Of a stretch of 36,275 bases of DNA, positions 1 to 7,913 are shown piece after piece (the stretch's first letter is position 1; every line of letters begins with the position of its first letter). This DNA is from Paenibacillus sp. Soil787. Its GTDB lineage: Bacteria; Bacillota; Bacilli; Paenibacillales; NBRC-103111. Both the position numbers and the translations under genes were made by a program. The stretch spans positions 1-36,275 of the forward strand of contig NZ_LMSP01000030.1 in NCBI RefSeq assembly GCF_001429545.1. The letters are read 5' to 3'. Under the pieces are notes generated by a model, which was not told where the DNA came from, did not search any database, and saw only the letters and a list, made by a program, of their open reading frames with translations.

Positions 1-90
1 CCTGTCTAACTGAATATGTCATCTTTTGATCAAGAGGTTGAAATCTTACGAATGAGCGAGTATATGAGAGAAAAACGTTGGCCCCAGAGG

Positions 91-275
91 GAGTCTCTAG
101 AAGCTGTTATTTGCCGAAAATATAGGCGATACAGGGGAATAGGAGTCTCCAAAGACTCTTATTTCCTAAGATAAAGGACCAAAACACAGCTCTGAGAGCA
201 AATAAGAGTCTCTAAAAGCTTCTATTTACTGAGATACAGCACAAACACCACTTTTGGAGCAAATAACAGTCAATT
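91..275. repeat. Degenerate tandem repeats, left-edge intergenic region
   Basis: A motif of the form GAGTCTC(T/C), followed about 15-20 bases later by a TTATTT or CTATTT box, recurs at about 91, 143 and 206, with a weaker copy at 267. The phrase GAGCAAATAA occurs twice 61 bases apart (about 196 and 257). Spacing is irregular (52, 63, 61). No gene is supported between 1 and 419: the region holds this array, a plus-strand terminator-like hairpin and the atp terminator. Confidence 0.55.
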
Positions 276-290
276 ACATTCATGTTATAA

Positions 291-340
291 AAAGAACCTC
301 TAAACCACGATTTAAGTGAGTTAGTGGTTCTTTCTTTCTT
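291..340 (+). terminator. Terminator-like hairpin for a gene outside the window
   Basis: AACCAC at about 303 can pair with GTGGTT at about 324, and AGAACC also has a GGTTCT partner. The stem is followed on the plus strand by a pyrimidine/T-rich tail (CTTTCTTTCTTT). It would terminate rightward transcription entering from outside the window. Confidence 0.45.
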
Positions 341-370
341 TCATCTGTACTGCCCTCAATTTGCTATTCG

Positions 371-410
371 AAAAAAAAGCGGAGGAACCAAAGTTCCCCC
401 GCTTTTTGTC
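371..410 (-). terminator. Rho-independent terminator of the atp operon
   Basis: On the minus strand, AGCGGGGGAAC, a TTTG loop and GTTCCTCCGCT are followed by eight T. It lies just downstream of the atpC stop codon at 420. The A-run on the other side makes it potentially bidirectional. Confidence 0.9.
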
Positions 411-419
411 AAACATCTA

Positions 420-824
420 TTATTTCCCGGACACACTGATACGATTTAATGCCCTTTGAAGAGAGGCTTCCGCACGTTTGAAATCAACGTTATCTTGCTT
501 CGTTTCAGCAAGACGTTTCTCCGCACGTTCTTTCGCCGCTTTCGCACGATCGATATCAATTTGTTCTGGTAGCTCGGCGCTTTCCGCCAATATAACCACC
601 TTATCCTTGCGCACTTCCATGAAACCGCCGTTTACCGCGATGATTTCGTCCTTAGAGCCCTGTTTCTTCACAGTAATAGACGCGATTTTCAATGGAGTGA
701 CCAACGGAATGTGATTCGGCAGAATTCCAAGCTCCCCTTCGACACCCTTCACGCTAACCATGTTCACTTGTTCAGCGTACACTTTGCGTTCTGGGGTAAC
801 AATTTCCAGTAGGAATGTACTCAC
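420..824 (-). CDS. atpC: F1F0 ATP synthase subunit epsilon
   Basis: This is the epsilon subunit of the F1 sector, the central-stalk protein that couples rotation to catalysis and can inhibit ATP hydrolysis. It has 134 residues, normal for the family. The N-terminal beta-sandwich carries the typical VTPERKVY and GELGILPNHIPLVTPL stretches (about residues 9-50), and a two-helix C-terminal domain rich in A, E, K and R follows (about 90-134). The start is GTG at 824, with AAGGAG seven bases upstream. It is the last gene of the atp operon, about 40 bases after atpD and followed at once by a strong terminator. Confidence 0.97.
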   Translation of the reverse strand: MSTFLLEIVTPERKVYAEQVNMVSVKGVEGELGILPNHIPLVTPLKIASITVKKQGSKDEIIAVNGGFMEVRKDKVVILAESAELPEQIDIDRAKAAKERAEKRLAETKQDNVDFKRAEASLQRALNRISVSGK

Positions 825-864
825 TTGGATTCTCCTTCCTAAACTTACTTAGAGAGCATGCACC

Positions 865-2262
865 TTACAGCGTTTTAGCTTTCTCGATAGCATCCTCAAT
901 CGTACCCACGTTGTGGAATGCAACTTCAGGAAGATTGTCGTGCTTGCCTTCAAGAACTTCTTTGAAGCTGCGCACGGTATCCTTCATTGGTACATACAAG
1001 CCTGGGAATCCGTTGAACGGTTCAGCAACGTGAAGCGGCTGAGACAAGAACAGACGAAGACGACGCGCACGAGTAACGACCAATTTGTCCTCATCAGACA
1101 ACTCATCCATACCCAAGATCGCGATGATATCCAGAAGCTCTTTGTAACGTTGAAGAATTTGTTTAACGCCTTGTGCTACTTTATAGTGCTCTTCACCAAC
1201 GATTTCTGGTGTCAAAACACGGGAAGATGATGCAAGTGGATCTACCGCTGGGAAGATACCTGCAGCCGCGATACTACGCTCCAAGTTCGTTGTTGCGTCC
1301 AAGTGAGCGAAAGCCGTTGCTGGAGCCGGATCCGTATAGTCATCGGCAGGAACGTAAATCGCTTGAATGGAAGTAACGGAACCTTTTTTCGTTGACGTTA
1401 TACGCTCTTGCAATTGACCCATTTCTGTAGCTAGGGTTGGTTGGTAACCTACCGCGGAAGGCATACGGCCTAGCAAAGCGGAAACCTCGGAACCTGCTTG
1501 TGTGAAACGGAAGATGTTATCGATGAAAAGAAGAACGTCTCTTCCTTCTTCGTCACGGAAATACTCAGCCATTGTCAAGCCAGACAAAGCTACGCGAAGA
1601 CGCGCGCCTGGAGGCTCGTTCATTTGACCGAATACCATCGCTGTTTTTGCGATAACGCCGGAGTCTTTCATCTCATGGTAAAGGTCATTACCTTCACGAG
1701 TACGCTCACCAACGCCTGCAAATACGGAGATACCGCCGTGCTCTTGTGCAATGTTGTGAATTAGCTCTTGCATCGTTACCGTTTTACCTACGCCGGCACC
1801 ACCGAAGAGACCAATTTTACCACCTTTTGCATAAGGAGCCATAAGGTCAATAACTTTAATACCTGTTTCAAGAATCTCTGATTTTGTCGACAAGTTGTCG
1901 AAAGCCGGAGCTTCTTTGTGGATCGGGCTAGTTAATGTACGGTCAACTGTTTCGTCACCATCGATCGGATCGCCCAATACGTTAAATACACGACCCAATG
2001 TTGCTGCACCAACGGGTACAGTAATCGCTGCGCCAGTATCTGTTGCTACGGCACCACGTACAAGTCCGTCTGTTGAGGACATTGCTACGCAACGTACGAG
2101 GTTGTCACCAAGGTGAACAGCCGCTTCTACCGTCATAGTGGAGGATTGTCCACCTTCGGTTCTTTCAATTTTGATAGCATTCAGAATTTCAGGGAGTTGT
2201 CCGCGTTCGAACTCAATGTCGACGACAGGCCCTGTAATATTCACAACGCGCCCTTTGCTCAT
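865..2262 (-). CDS. atpD: F1F0 ATP synthase subunit beta
   Basis: This is the catalytic beta subunit of F1, which makes ATP from ADP and phosphate. The Walker A motif GGAGVGKT lies near residue 155, the GERTREGNDLYHEM segment follows, and Walker B is VLLFIDNIFRF. I start it at ATG 2262 (protein MSKGRVVNIT, 465 residues). AGGAGG sits just upstream of that codon, and the family normally begins there; the frame stays open further upstream to 2295 without ribosome-binding support. It lies between atpG and atpC, and the 167-base spacer before it is rich in inverted repeats. Confidence 0.98.
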   Translation of the reverse strand: MSKGRVVNITGPVVDIEFERGQLPEILNAIKIERTEGGQSSTMTVEAAVHLGDNLVRCVAMSSTDGLVRGAVATDTGAAITVPVGAATLGRVFNVLGDPIDGDETVDRTLTSPIHKEAPAFDNLSTKSEILETGIKVIDLMAPYAKGGKIGLFGGAGVGKTVTMQELIHNIAQEHGGISVFAGVGERTREGNDLYHEMKDSGVIAKTAMVFGQMNEPPGARLRVALSGLTMAEYFRDEEGRDVLLFIDNIFRFTQAGSEVSALLGRMPSAVGYQPTLATEMGQLQERITSTKKGSVTSIQAIYVPADDYTDPAPATAFAHLDATTNLERSIAAAGIFPAVDPLASSSRVLTPEIVGEEHYKVAQGVKQILQRYKELLDIIAILGMDELSDEDKLVVTRARRLRLFLSQPLHVAEPFNGFPGLYVPMKDTVRSFKEVLEGKHDNLPEVAFHNVGTIEDAIEKAKTL

Positions 2263-2429
2263 GGTTTCCCTCCTAAGTAAAGCTTGTGTCTCCATCGAGA
2301 CCGTTTATGAGATAAACCTCTATCGAGGTCTTTTCGAAGATGTCCGACCGCGTTAAGCGGATGGTTTATTCGCCAATAAGAATTTATTTTTTCCGACTCG
2401 TCGAAAACTTGTAAATTCTTATGTGGACA
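2263..2429 (-). other. Structured atpG-atpD spacer
   Basis: This 167-base spacer is long for an otherwise compact operon. An exact 11-base inverted repeat (ATAAGAATTTA at 2376-2386 and its complement at 2412-2422) encloses a second TTTTC..GAAAA stem. A separate GTTTAT/ATAAAC hairpin lies nearer atpD, about 2303-2320. No U-run follows either stem on the minus strand, so they do not look like terminators. They could be mRNA processing or stability elements (inference). Confidence 0.6.
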
Positions 2430-3287
2430 TTATGCGTTCGCGTTAGCTCCAGCGACGATTTCCGAAATTTCTTGCGTAATCGAAGCTTGGCGTGCACGAT
2501 TGTAAGCCAATGTGTAGCTGCTGATCATCTTCGTTGCATTCTTCGTTGCGGAGTTCATCGCTGTCATTCTCGCGCCAAACTCACTCGCTTTACCTTCCAG
2601 AACAGCACTGTAAATAAGCGTCTCAGCATATTTAGGGAGCAGTACTTCCAGAACGCCTTCCGGTGACGGCTCATACTCATAGCTAGCAGCAGCCACGCCG
2701 GATACATCTTCCATTGGAAGCAGACGAATCATGGTTGGAATTTGGGTAATCGCGTTTTGGAACTTGTTGTAAATCAGGAACAGTTGGTCATACGTACCGT
2801 TAACGAAATTAGCGACCGCTGCTGTTGCAACAGGCTTAATATCCGAGAATTTCGGCGTATCCGGAACACCGGTTACTTCTTCAACAATCGGAATATTTCG
2901 TTTCGAGAAGAAATTGCTTCCCTTACGTCCGATTACGAAGATAGAGTACTCAGCTGTTGATTTATGATTTTCACGAATTTCAGTCATTGCTTTACGCAAC
3001 ACGTTTGCGTTGTAACCACCAGCGAGACCACGGTCGGAAGTAATGACCAAATAGGCCGTTTTCTTCACTTCACGTGATTGCAGCATCGGGTGCTTCACGC
3101 CTTTGGTGCCAGCTGCAATGCTTGCAACCACTTCCTTCAACTTCTCGGAGTACGGACGTGCCGCTTCCGCTGATTGCTGCGCTCTACGTAAGTTCGCTGC
3201 TGCAACCATTTCCATTGCTCTTGTGATTTGCTTCGTGCTTTGTGTGGATTTGATTTGGCGCTTAATCTCGCGCATTCCTTTTGCCAT
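2430..3287 (-). CDS. atpG: F1F0 ATP synthase subunit gamma
   Basis: This is the gamma subunit, the rotating central shaft of F1. It has 285 residues. The N-terminal helix MREIKRQIKSTQSTKQITRAMEMVA and the C-terminal helix (SATKNATKMISSYTLAYNRARQASITQEI) are the two arms of the family's antiparallel coiled coil. The central fold includes ITSDRGLAGGYN. The start is ATG 3287, with AGAGAGGTGA upstream. Its neighbours are atpA (128-base spacer) and atpD (167-base spacer), both hairpin-rich. Confidence 0.97.
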   Translation of the reverse strand: MAKGMREIKRQIKSTQSTKQITRAMEMVAAANLRRAQQSAEAARPYSEKLKEVVASIAAGTKGVKHPMLQSREVKKTAYLVITSDRGLAGGYNANVLRKAMTEIRENHKSTAEYSIFVIGRKGSNFFSKRNIPIVEEVTGVPDTPKFSDIKPVATAAVANFVNGTYDQLFLIYNKFQNAITQIPTMIRLLPMEDVSGVAAASYEYEPSPEGVLEVLLPKYAETLIYSAVLEGKASEFGARMTAMNSATKNATKMISSYTLAYNRARQASITQEISEIVAGANANA

Positions 3288-3415
3288 ACCTGCTCACCTC
3301 TCTTTTGAGGCTTAGAAAAGCCTTCATTCGAAGACCTGAATTCAGGCGTCCGCCTGCCCAGGATTCACATGGTAGCAAGAGCTTCACTTTGGGCATGAAG
3401 CTCTGCCATCATGAA
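3288..3415 (-). other. Structured atpA-atpG spacer
   Basis: The spacer contains a perfect 9-base inverted repeat (AGAGCTTCA at 3378-3386 and its complement at 3396-3404), extended by an ATGG/CCAT pairing. It also has the palindrome CCTGAATTCAGG and a CAGGCG/CGCCTG pair around 3335-3356. There is no terminal U-run, so it is not an obvious terminator. It may tune the alpha/gamma/beta expression ratio (inference). Confidence 0.55.
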
Positions 3416-4930
3416 TTATTCTGAAACTGCAAAGCTCTTTTTAAATGTATTGATTGCATCAACCAATGCTTTATCGTTATCCGCAGTAATATCTTTCGTA
3501 TCACGAATGCTATGCAGAACTTCAGGACGGTTGGACTCCAAGAAAGCCAAGAATTGTGCTTCGAAACGCGTTACATCTTGAACTGGAATATCATCCACAT
3601 GACCTTTTACAACCGTGTAAAGAGAAGCAACTTGCTTTTCCAAAGACATAGGTTGGTGAACGCCTTGCTTCAAGATTTCAAGCGTACGAACCCCACGATC
3701 CAAACGAGCTTTAGTCGCTCTATCCAAATCGGATCCGAATGCGGCAAACGCTGCAAGCTCACGATATTGTGCCAAGTCAACACGAAGTGTACCCGCAACT
3801 TTTTTCATCGCTTTCGTTTGAGCGGAGCCCCCTACACGGGATACAGAGTTACCAACGTTAACCGCTGGACGCTGACCAGAGTAGAACAAATCGGATTCCA
3901 AGAAGATTTGACCATCCGTGATGGAAATTACGTTAGTTGGAATGTATGCGGAGATATCGCCTGCTTGTGTCTCGATGAATGGAAGTGCCGTAATGGAACC
4001 ACCGCCAAGTTCATCGTTCAATTTCGCAGCACGCTCCAGCAAACGGGAATGCAAGTAGAATACGTCCCCTGGATAAGCTTCACGACCTGGTGGACGACGA
4101 AGCAAGAGGGACAACTCACGGTATGCGGCAGCTTGTTTGGACAAGTCATCGTATACGATAAGAACGTGCTCGCCTTTGTACATGAAGTACTCAGCCATAG
4201 CACAACCGGAGTATGGAGCTAACCATAGCATCGGTGACGGCTCGGAAGCGGAAGCTGTTACAACGATTGTATAGTCAAGCGCACCAGCAGCACGAAGAGT
4301 TTCAACAACGCCTACAACTGTGGATTGTTTTTGACCGATAGCAACGTAGATACATTTCACGCCATTGCCTTTTTGGTTGATGATTGAATCGATCGCAATC
4401 GCCGTTTTACCTGTTTGACGGTCACCAATGATCAACTCACGTTGGCCACGGCCAACGGGTACCATCGCGTCAATCGCTTTAATACCTGTTTGCATTGGTT
4501 CATGTACGGATTTACGAGCCATTACGCCTGGAGCCATGTTCTCTACAGGGCGGAACGCTGTTGTGTTAATTGGACCTCTGCCATCGACAGGTTGACCCAA
4601 GGAGTTAACTACACGACCTAGAAGCTCTTCACCAACTGGAACTTCCATGATACGTCCCGTACGTTTAACTTGATCACCTTCACGAATATCTTTGTAAGGT
4701 CCAAGAATAACGATACCTACGTTGCTTTCCTCAAGGTTAAAAGCATAGCCTAGTACGCCGCTTGGGAACTCAAGCAGCTCGCCTGCCATAACGTTTTCCA
4801 AGCCGTGAGCACGAGCAATACCGTCACCTACTTGAATGACTGTACCTACATCAACTACTTGGATATCGGATTTATAGTTTTCAATCTGTTGTTTAATCAA
4901 TGAGCTGATTTCTTCAGGTTTGATACTCAA
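3416..4930 (-). CDS. atpA: F1F0 ATP synthase subunit alpha
   Basis: This is the non-catalytic nucleotide-binding alpha subunit of F1. It has 504 residues, the usual length. The P-loop GDRQTGKT lies near residue 170, and the family signature PAVNVGNSVSRVGGSAQ lies near 365-380. The start codon is TTG at 4930 (protein SIKPEEISSLIKQQIENY after the initiator), with AGGGGTGA as ribosome binding site; no better in-frame ATG precedes the N-terminal helix. It follows atpH by about 30 bases. Confidence 0.97.
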   Translation of the reverse strand: MSIKPEEISSLIKQQIENYKSDIQVVDVGTVIQVGDGIARAHGLENVMAGELLEFPSGVLGYAFNLEESNVGIVILGPYKDIREGDQVKRTGRIMEVPVGEELLGRVVNSLGQPVDGRGPINTTAFRPVENMAPGVMARKSVHEPMQTGIKAIDAMVPVGRGQRELIIGDRQTGKTAIAIDSIINQKGNGVKCIYVAIGQKQSTVVGVVETLRAAGALDYTIVVTASASEPSPMLWLAPYSGCAMAEYFMYKGEHVLIVYDDLSKQAAAYRELSLLLRRPPGREAYPGDVFYLHSRLLERAAKLNDELGGGSITALPFIETQAGDISAYIPTNVISITDGQIFLESDLFYSGQRPAVNVGNSVSRVGGSAQTKAMKKVAGTLRVDLAQYRELAAFAAFGSDLDRATKARLDRGVRTLEILKQGVHQPMSLEKQVASLYTVVKGHVDDIPVQDVTRFEAQFLAFLESNRPEVLHSIRDTKDITADNDKALVDAINTFKKSFAVSE

Positions 4931-4962
4931 CGAACTTCACCCCTATTCTTACAGTGCTTAAA

Positions 4963-5496
4963 TTAAACTAACGCTTTGGCCAAACGATCAAGTTTGCCTG
5001 CCAAGCTTCCATCATATAAACGATCACCGATACGCACTTGAATGCCGCCGAGCAGCTTAGGCTCAACCACAGACGAAACACGGATCGTTTTACCTGTTAC
5101 TTTACTGAAATGTGAAGCAATCTCAGCTTGCTGTGCATCCGAAAGCACGAATGCCGAGTATACCGTCGCACTCGCTTGACCGAGCGCTTCATTCGCAACC
5201 TTAGCATAGTCACTCGCCAAAGCGGAAAGAATCGACTGTCTACCTTTATCAATCAAGACAAGCAGCGTGTTCCACACCGGTTCGGAAACTTTGCCTTCGA
5301 AAATCTGCTTCAGCAGGTCCGTTTTAGCGGAATTCCCGATGTTCGGATGGTTCAGGAACTTCTGCAAGTCTGCATTGTCCCTAATCGCACTAGCTACAGA
5401 TTTAAGCTCATCTTCAACTTGGGAAATGATATTCTTTTCCTTCGCTACTTCGAACAGAGCTTTGGCATAACGCTTCGCTACGACGATGTCACTCAT
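4963..5496 (-). CDS. atpH: F1F0 ATP synthase subunit delta
   Basis: This is the delta subunit (OSCP homologue), which joins the top of F1 to the peripheral stalk. It has 177 residues. The N-terminal helical domain begins VAKRYAKALFEVAKEK, and the C-terminal part has the conserved LLGGIQVRIGDRLYDGSLAGKLDRL segment. ATG 5496 overlaps the atpF stop by four bases (ATGA), so translational coupling with atpF is likely. Confidence 0.97.
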   Translation of the reverse strand: MSDIVVAKRYAKALFEVAKEKNIISQVEDELKSVASAIRDNADLQKFLNHPNIGNSAKTDLLKQIFEGKVSEPVWNTLLVLIDKGRQSILSALASDYAKVANEALGQASATVYSAFVLSDAQQAEIASHFSKVTGKTIRVSSVVEPKLLGGIQVRIGDRLYDGSLAGKLDRLAKALV

Positions 5497-5978
5497 ACGT
5501 TGCCTCCTACCTCTTTGAGGTAATGCTCAACAAGTTCTTCTTGTGACTTTTCGTCGATTTGTTTCTCAATAATTTTGGATGCGATCAGAACGGACATCGC
5601 GCCTACTTGGCTGCGAAGAGCGGCAACCGCTTTGTTCTTCTCATTTTCGATATCTTTCAGCGCTTCGTCTTTCAGACGAGTTGCTTCTGCACTAGCAGCA
5701 TGAATAATATCATCAGCTTGCTTGGAACCTGTGTGCTTGGCTTGCTCAATAATGTCGTAAGCTTCCTTACGAGTTTGTTGCAGCGCTTGCTTTTGTTCCT
5801 CTAACAATGCATCAGCTTGCTTGCGGCTCGCTTCAGCTGTTTGAATTTGATCTTTCACCAATTGTCTGCGTTTCTCCATCATGCCAAACAGAGGACCGAA
5901 CGCAAATTTAGAAAGAAGTACATAAAGAATCAAAAACGCGATAATTTGTATAAAAAATGTGGACCATTCAATATGCAA
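5493..5978 (-). CDS. atpF: F1F0 ATP synthase subunit b
   Basis: This is the peripheral-stalk b subunit. It has 161 residues: one N-terminal membrane helix (about residues 5-27, FFIQIIAFLILYVLLSKFAFG) followed by a long charged alpha-helical region rich in K, E, Q and A that forms the dimeric stalk. The start is TTG at 5978, supported by AAGGGAGTGA nine bases upstream; there is no in-frame ATG before the membrane helix. It overlaps atpH by four bases and is separated from atpE by a hairpin-bearing 78-base gap. Confidence 0.95.
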   Translation of the reverse strand: MHIEWSTFFIQIIAFLILYVLLSKFAFGPLFGMMEKRRQLVKDQIQTAEASRKQADALLEEQKQALQQTRKEAYDIIEQAKHTGSKQADDIIHAASAEATRLKDEALKDIENEKNKAVAALRSQVGAMSVLIASKIIEKQIDEKSQEELVEHYLKEVGGNV

Positions 5979-6014
5979 GTAACGTCACTCCCTTCTGATA
6001 ACGTGGGCAAAACG

Positions 6015-6052
6015 AAGGCGTGGTGGCGACTATGGCCATCAACGCCAAACGG
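6015..6052 (-). other. Hairpin just downstream of atpE
   Basis: On either strand, GGCGT..GGTGGC can pair with GCCATC..ACGCC around a 7-base loop, a strong stem starting a few bases after the atpE stop codon. No U-run follows. It may protect the atpE message or help set the high level of subunit c (inference by analogy with other atp operons). Confidence 0.5.
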
Positions 6053-6056
6053 TTTC

Positions 6057-6281
6057 TTAAGCTTTTGCCATGAACAAGAATGCAAGAACTAATGCAACGA
6101 CCGGCATTGCCTCTACTAGACCTACCCCGATAAACATTGTTGTTTGAAGCGTACCACGAAGTTCTGGTTGACGAGAAATACCTTCTAATGCGCGACCTAC
6201 GATCAAACCATTACCAATACCTGCACCTAGTGCTCCTAAACCGAATACGATACCTGCTGCTACTAATGCTATTGCTCCCAT
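6057..6281 (-). CDS. atpE: F1F0 ATP synthase subunit c
   Basis: This is the proteolipid c subunit that forms the rotor ring in the membrane. It has 74 residues and two transmembrane helices joined by the polar loop with RQPE. The ion-carrying carboxylate is Glu57 in GVGLVEAMP, with a proline three residues later. I see nothing that clearly marks a sodium-binding type, so proton coupling is the likelier reading. ATG 6281 is preceded by AAGGGAGGA. It sits between atpB and atpF in the usual order. Confidence 0.97.
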   Translation of the reverse strand: MGAIALVAAGIVFGLGALGAGIGNGLIVGRALEGISRQPELRGTLQTTMFIGVGLVEAMPVVALVLAFLFMAKA

Positions 6282-6356
6282 TGATAAAATCCTCCCTTAA
6301 ACTCATAAGTTTGTTTTGTATAAGTGACTCGAGACTTCCCGAGGTAAGTCTAATAC

Positions 6357-7064
6357 TTAATGTTCTTCTTCGTGAATCAACGTTTGCGAGATATAAACCA
6401 TGGTTAACATCGTGAATACGAAGGCTTGAATTGCACCAACGAACACACTAAAGCCCTGCCATGCAACGAGAGGCACAATACCCACCGCGCCTAAACCCAT
6501 GATGACAGATATCATAATTTCACCCGCATAAATGTTACCGTAAAGACGGAAAGCAAGCGTAAGCGGCTTTGATACAACTTCAATTAAATGAAGGATCAAC
6601 ATTGCCCCTTTGAACTCAAAATAATGCGCGAAGTAATGCTTCGTATTACGCGTGATCCCTAAGAAGTGACTTAGTACGATTACGATGACCGTTAACGCTC
6701 CTGTTACAGCGATATCAGCTGTCGGTGACTTCCACCAGGACACATGATCTTCTGTCACGATCGAGAAAGGGAGACCAAGCATGTTGCCGATAAAGATATA
6801 CATAATGAGCGTAAGACCTAGTGCGATAAATCCTTTACCGTGCTTGGATCCAATCGTGCTTCCGATAATGCCTTCTACAAACTCAATCGCCCATTCCATG
6901 AAATTTTGCATTTTCGAAGGATTCGTTACAGATGCTCGGCTAGCTCCTGCAATCGCAAGGATAAGCACGATAAGTGTAGTAATTCCGATCATCATGAGTG
7001 CTGATGCATCGAAAGTAATACCTAACCACTCAAATTCTGGTACCTTATGTTCCATATTTTCCAT
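6357..7064 (-). CDS. atpB: F1F0 ATP synthase subunit a
   Basis: This is the membrane a subunit, which provides the ion half-channels next to the c ring. It is polytopic, with the essential arginine in LTLAFRLYGNIYAGE (Arg173 from the start chosen here). I choose ATG 7064 (MENMEHKVPEFEW, 235 residues) because AAGGGGTGA lies five bases upstream. The ATG at 7079 has no ribosome binding site, and the Shine-Dalgarno-like bases lie inside its reading frame. It follows atpI by about 24 bases. Confidence 0.95.
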   Translation of the reverse strand: MENMEHKVPEFEWLGITFDASALMMIGITTLIVLILAIAGASRASVTNPSKMQNFMEWAIEFVEGIIGSTIGSKHGKGFIALGLTLIMYIFIGNMLGLPFSIVTEDHVSWWKSPTADIAVTGALTVIVIVLSHFLGITRNTKHYFAHYFEFKGAMLILHLIEVVSKPLTLAFRLYGNIYAGEIMISVIMGLGAVGIVPLVAWQGFSVFVGAIQAFVFTMLTMVYISQTLIHEEEH

Positions 7065-7088
7065 TTTCACCCCTTTCATCGAATGGAA

Positions 7089-7469
7089 TTACTTCTTTGA
7101 CTTCCGAATAGAAAGAATACCCAGTACGAGTGTTGCCAATTGAGCAAAAAAGTATCCAACGATTGTCGTCGTTAATGCAACTTGCTCGGGATACCGAACG
7201 GCAACCAGTCCTACGAAGCCAGCGATTGCTGCTCTTGTCAGAAAACCAAGGGTCACCTTGCGCCCTTTCTGCTCTATCGCAGCTGCTGCCAACTTGTTGA
7301 TTTTCCAGGCTAGGAACCTTGCACTGATCATGCTCGCAACAGATCCAAGCATAAGTCCGGCAATGTAAACCCGGTAATCGACAAAAAGCGCCCATGCAGC
7401 CAAACAAAAGGATAAGAAGAAAAGAAACACATTTTGAACCGTTTTCAGAGTGGCTGAAAAGTCATCCAT
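7089..7469 (-). CDS. atpI: ATP synthase subunit I (AtpI)
   Basis: This is a small integral membrane protein of about 126 residues with four predicted membrane segments, in the position of AtpI. In other bacteria AtpI assists assembly of the c ring (family knowledge). Two adjacent ATG codons exist (7472 and 7469). The second has the better spacing to GGAGGG and gives a one-base TGATG overlap with the preceding gene; the first gives an ATGA overlap. Sequence conservation in this family is low, so the name rests on topology and position. Confidence 0.85.
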   Translation of the reverse strand: MDDFSATLKTVQNVFLFFLSFCLAAWALFVDYRVYIAGLMLGSVASMISARFLAWKINKLAAAAIEQKGRKVTLGFLTRAAIAGFVGLVAVRYPEQVALTTTIVGYFFAQLATLVLGILSIRKSKK

Positions 7470-7690
7470 CATAGCCCTCCGTAATGCTTTATCATGAAGT
7501 AAATGCTAATGATTCCGGTTACAAGCCCAAGCAAGAACCCGCCTAACAACCAGAACTGTCCACCTAGCGTCTGGCTTAACCACTCGCCGAAGAAGTATCC
7601 GGCTCCTAAACAAACAACAAGGTCAATGCCGATTGCACTAGTTAACGCTACTGCCCGCCACGGATTATCATTGGGATTTGGCCGTTTCAT
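7469..7690 (-). CDS. atpZ: AtpZ/AtpI family small membrane protein
   Basis: This protein of 73 residues has two membrane helices (about 12-33 and 43-65), with the glycine-rich features typical of the AtpZ family (GAGYFFGEWL, LLGGFLLGLVTGI). The start is ATG 7690, with AGGAGG five bases upstream; an in-frame GTG at 7714 lacks such support. It is the first gene of the atp operon. AtpZ has been linked to divalent cation handling alongside AtpI in alkaliphilic Bacillus (family knowledge); its role here is not shown. Confidence 0.85.
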   Translation of the reverse strand: MKRPNPNDNPWRAVALTSAIGIDLVVCLGAGYFFGEWLSQTLGGQFWLLGGFLLGLVTGIISIYFMIKHYGGL

Positions 7691-7759
7691 CGCATCCTCC
7701 TGAGAGTTTTCCACATGGGAAAACCCGTCTCGTAGACATAGTGCTACGAATCCTCATTC

Positions 7760-7789
7760 ATTGTATCGAAGCCATGCAAGGTTTGTCAA
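7760..7789 (-). promoter_or_regulatory. Promoter of the atp operon
   Basis: On the minus strand a perfect -35 TTGACA (7784-7789), an 18-base spacer and -10 TACAAT (7760-7765) resemble a sigma-A promoter. It lies about 70 bases before the atpZ start, the only strong promoter-like site seen between wecB and the operon. Confidence 0.75.
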
Positions 7790-7814
7790 TTGACGGAACT
7801 TCATTTGTGACTTC

Positions 7815-7858
7815 CTACAAAACCTCTCAGAGCCTTGCGGCTCTAGGGTTTGCGAGTT
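7815..7858 (-). terminator. Terminator after wecB
   Basis: The minus strand reads AACCCTAGAGCC, GCAA loop, GGCTCTGAGAGGTT, then TTT. The stem is long with a stable tetraloop, located about 60 bases downstream of the wecB stop. Confidence 0.75.
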
Positions 7859-7913
7859 TCCAAACCAAACAGTCGAACTGTACGCTGTAGCGTTTGTCAT
7901 GATTTTGTCACGG

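Noticed and set aside
16..174. Plus-strand open frame of about 52 codons beginning ATGTCATCTTTTGATC
   Set aside because: It has no ribosome binding site, runs through the degenerate repeat array and has no recognisable domain; probably chance.
2263..2295. Longer atpD start at 2295
   Set aside because: The extra 11 residues are not typical of the beta subunit, and the AGGAGG site clearly serves ATG 2262.
3512..4222. 236-codon plus-strand open frame opposite atpA
   Set aside because: It is a shadow of the strongly conserved atpA coding sequence, without ribosome binding site or known domain.
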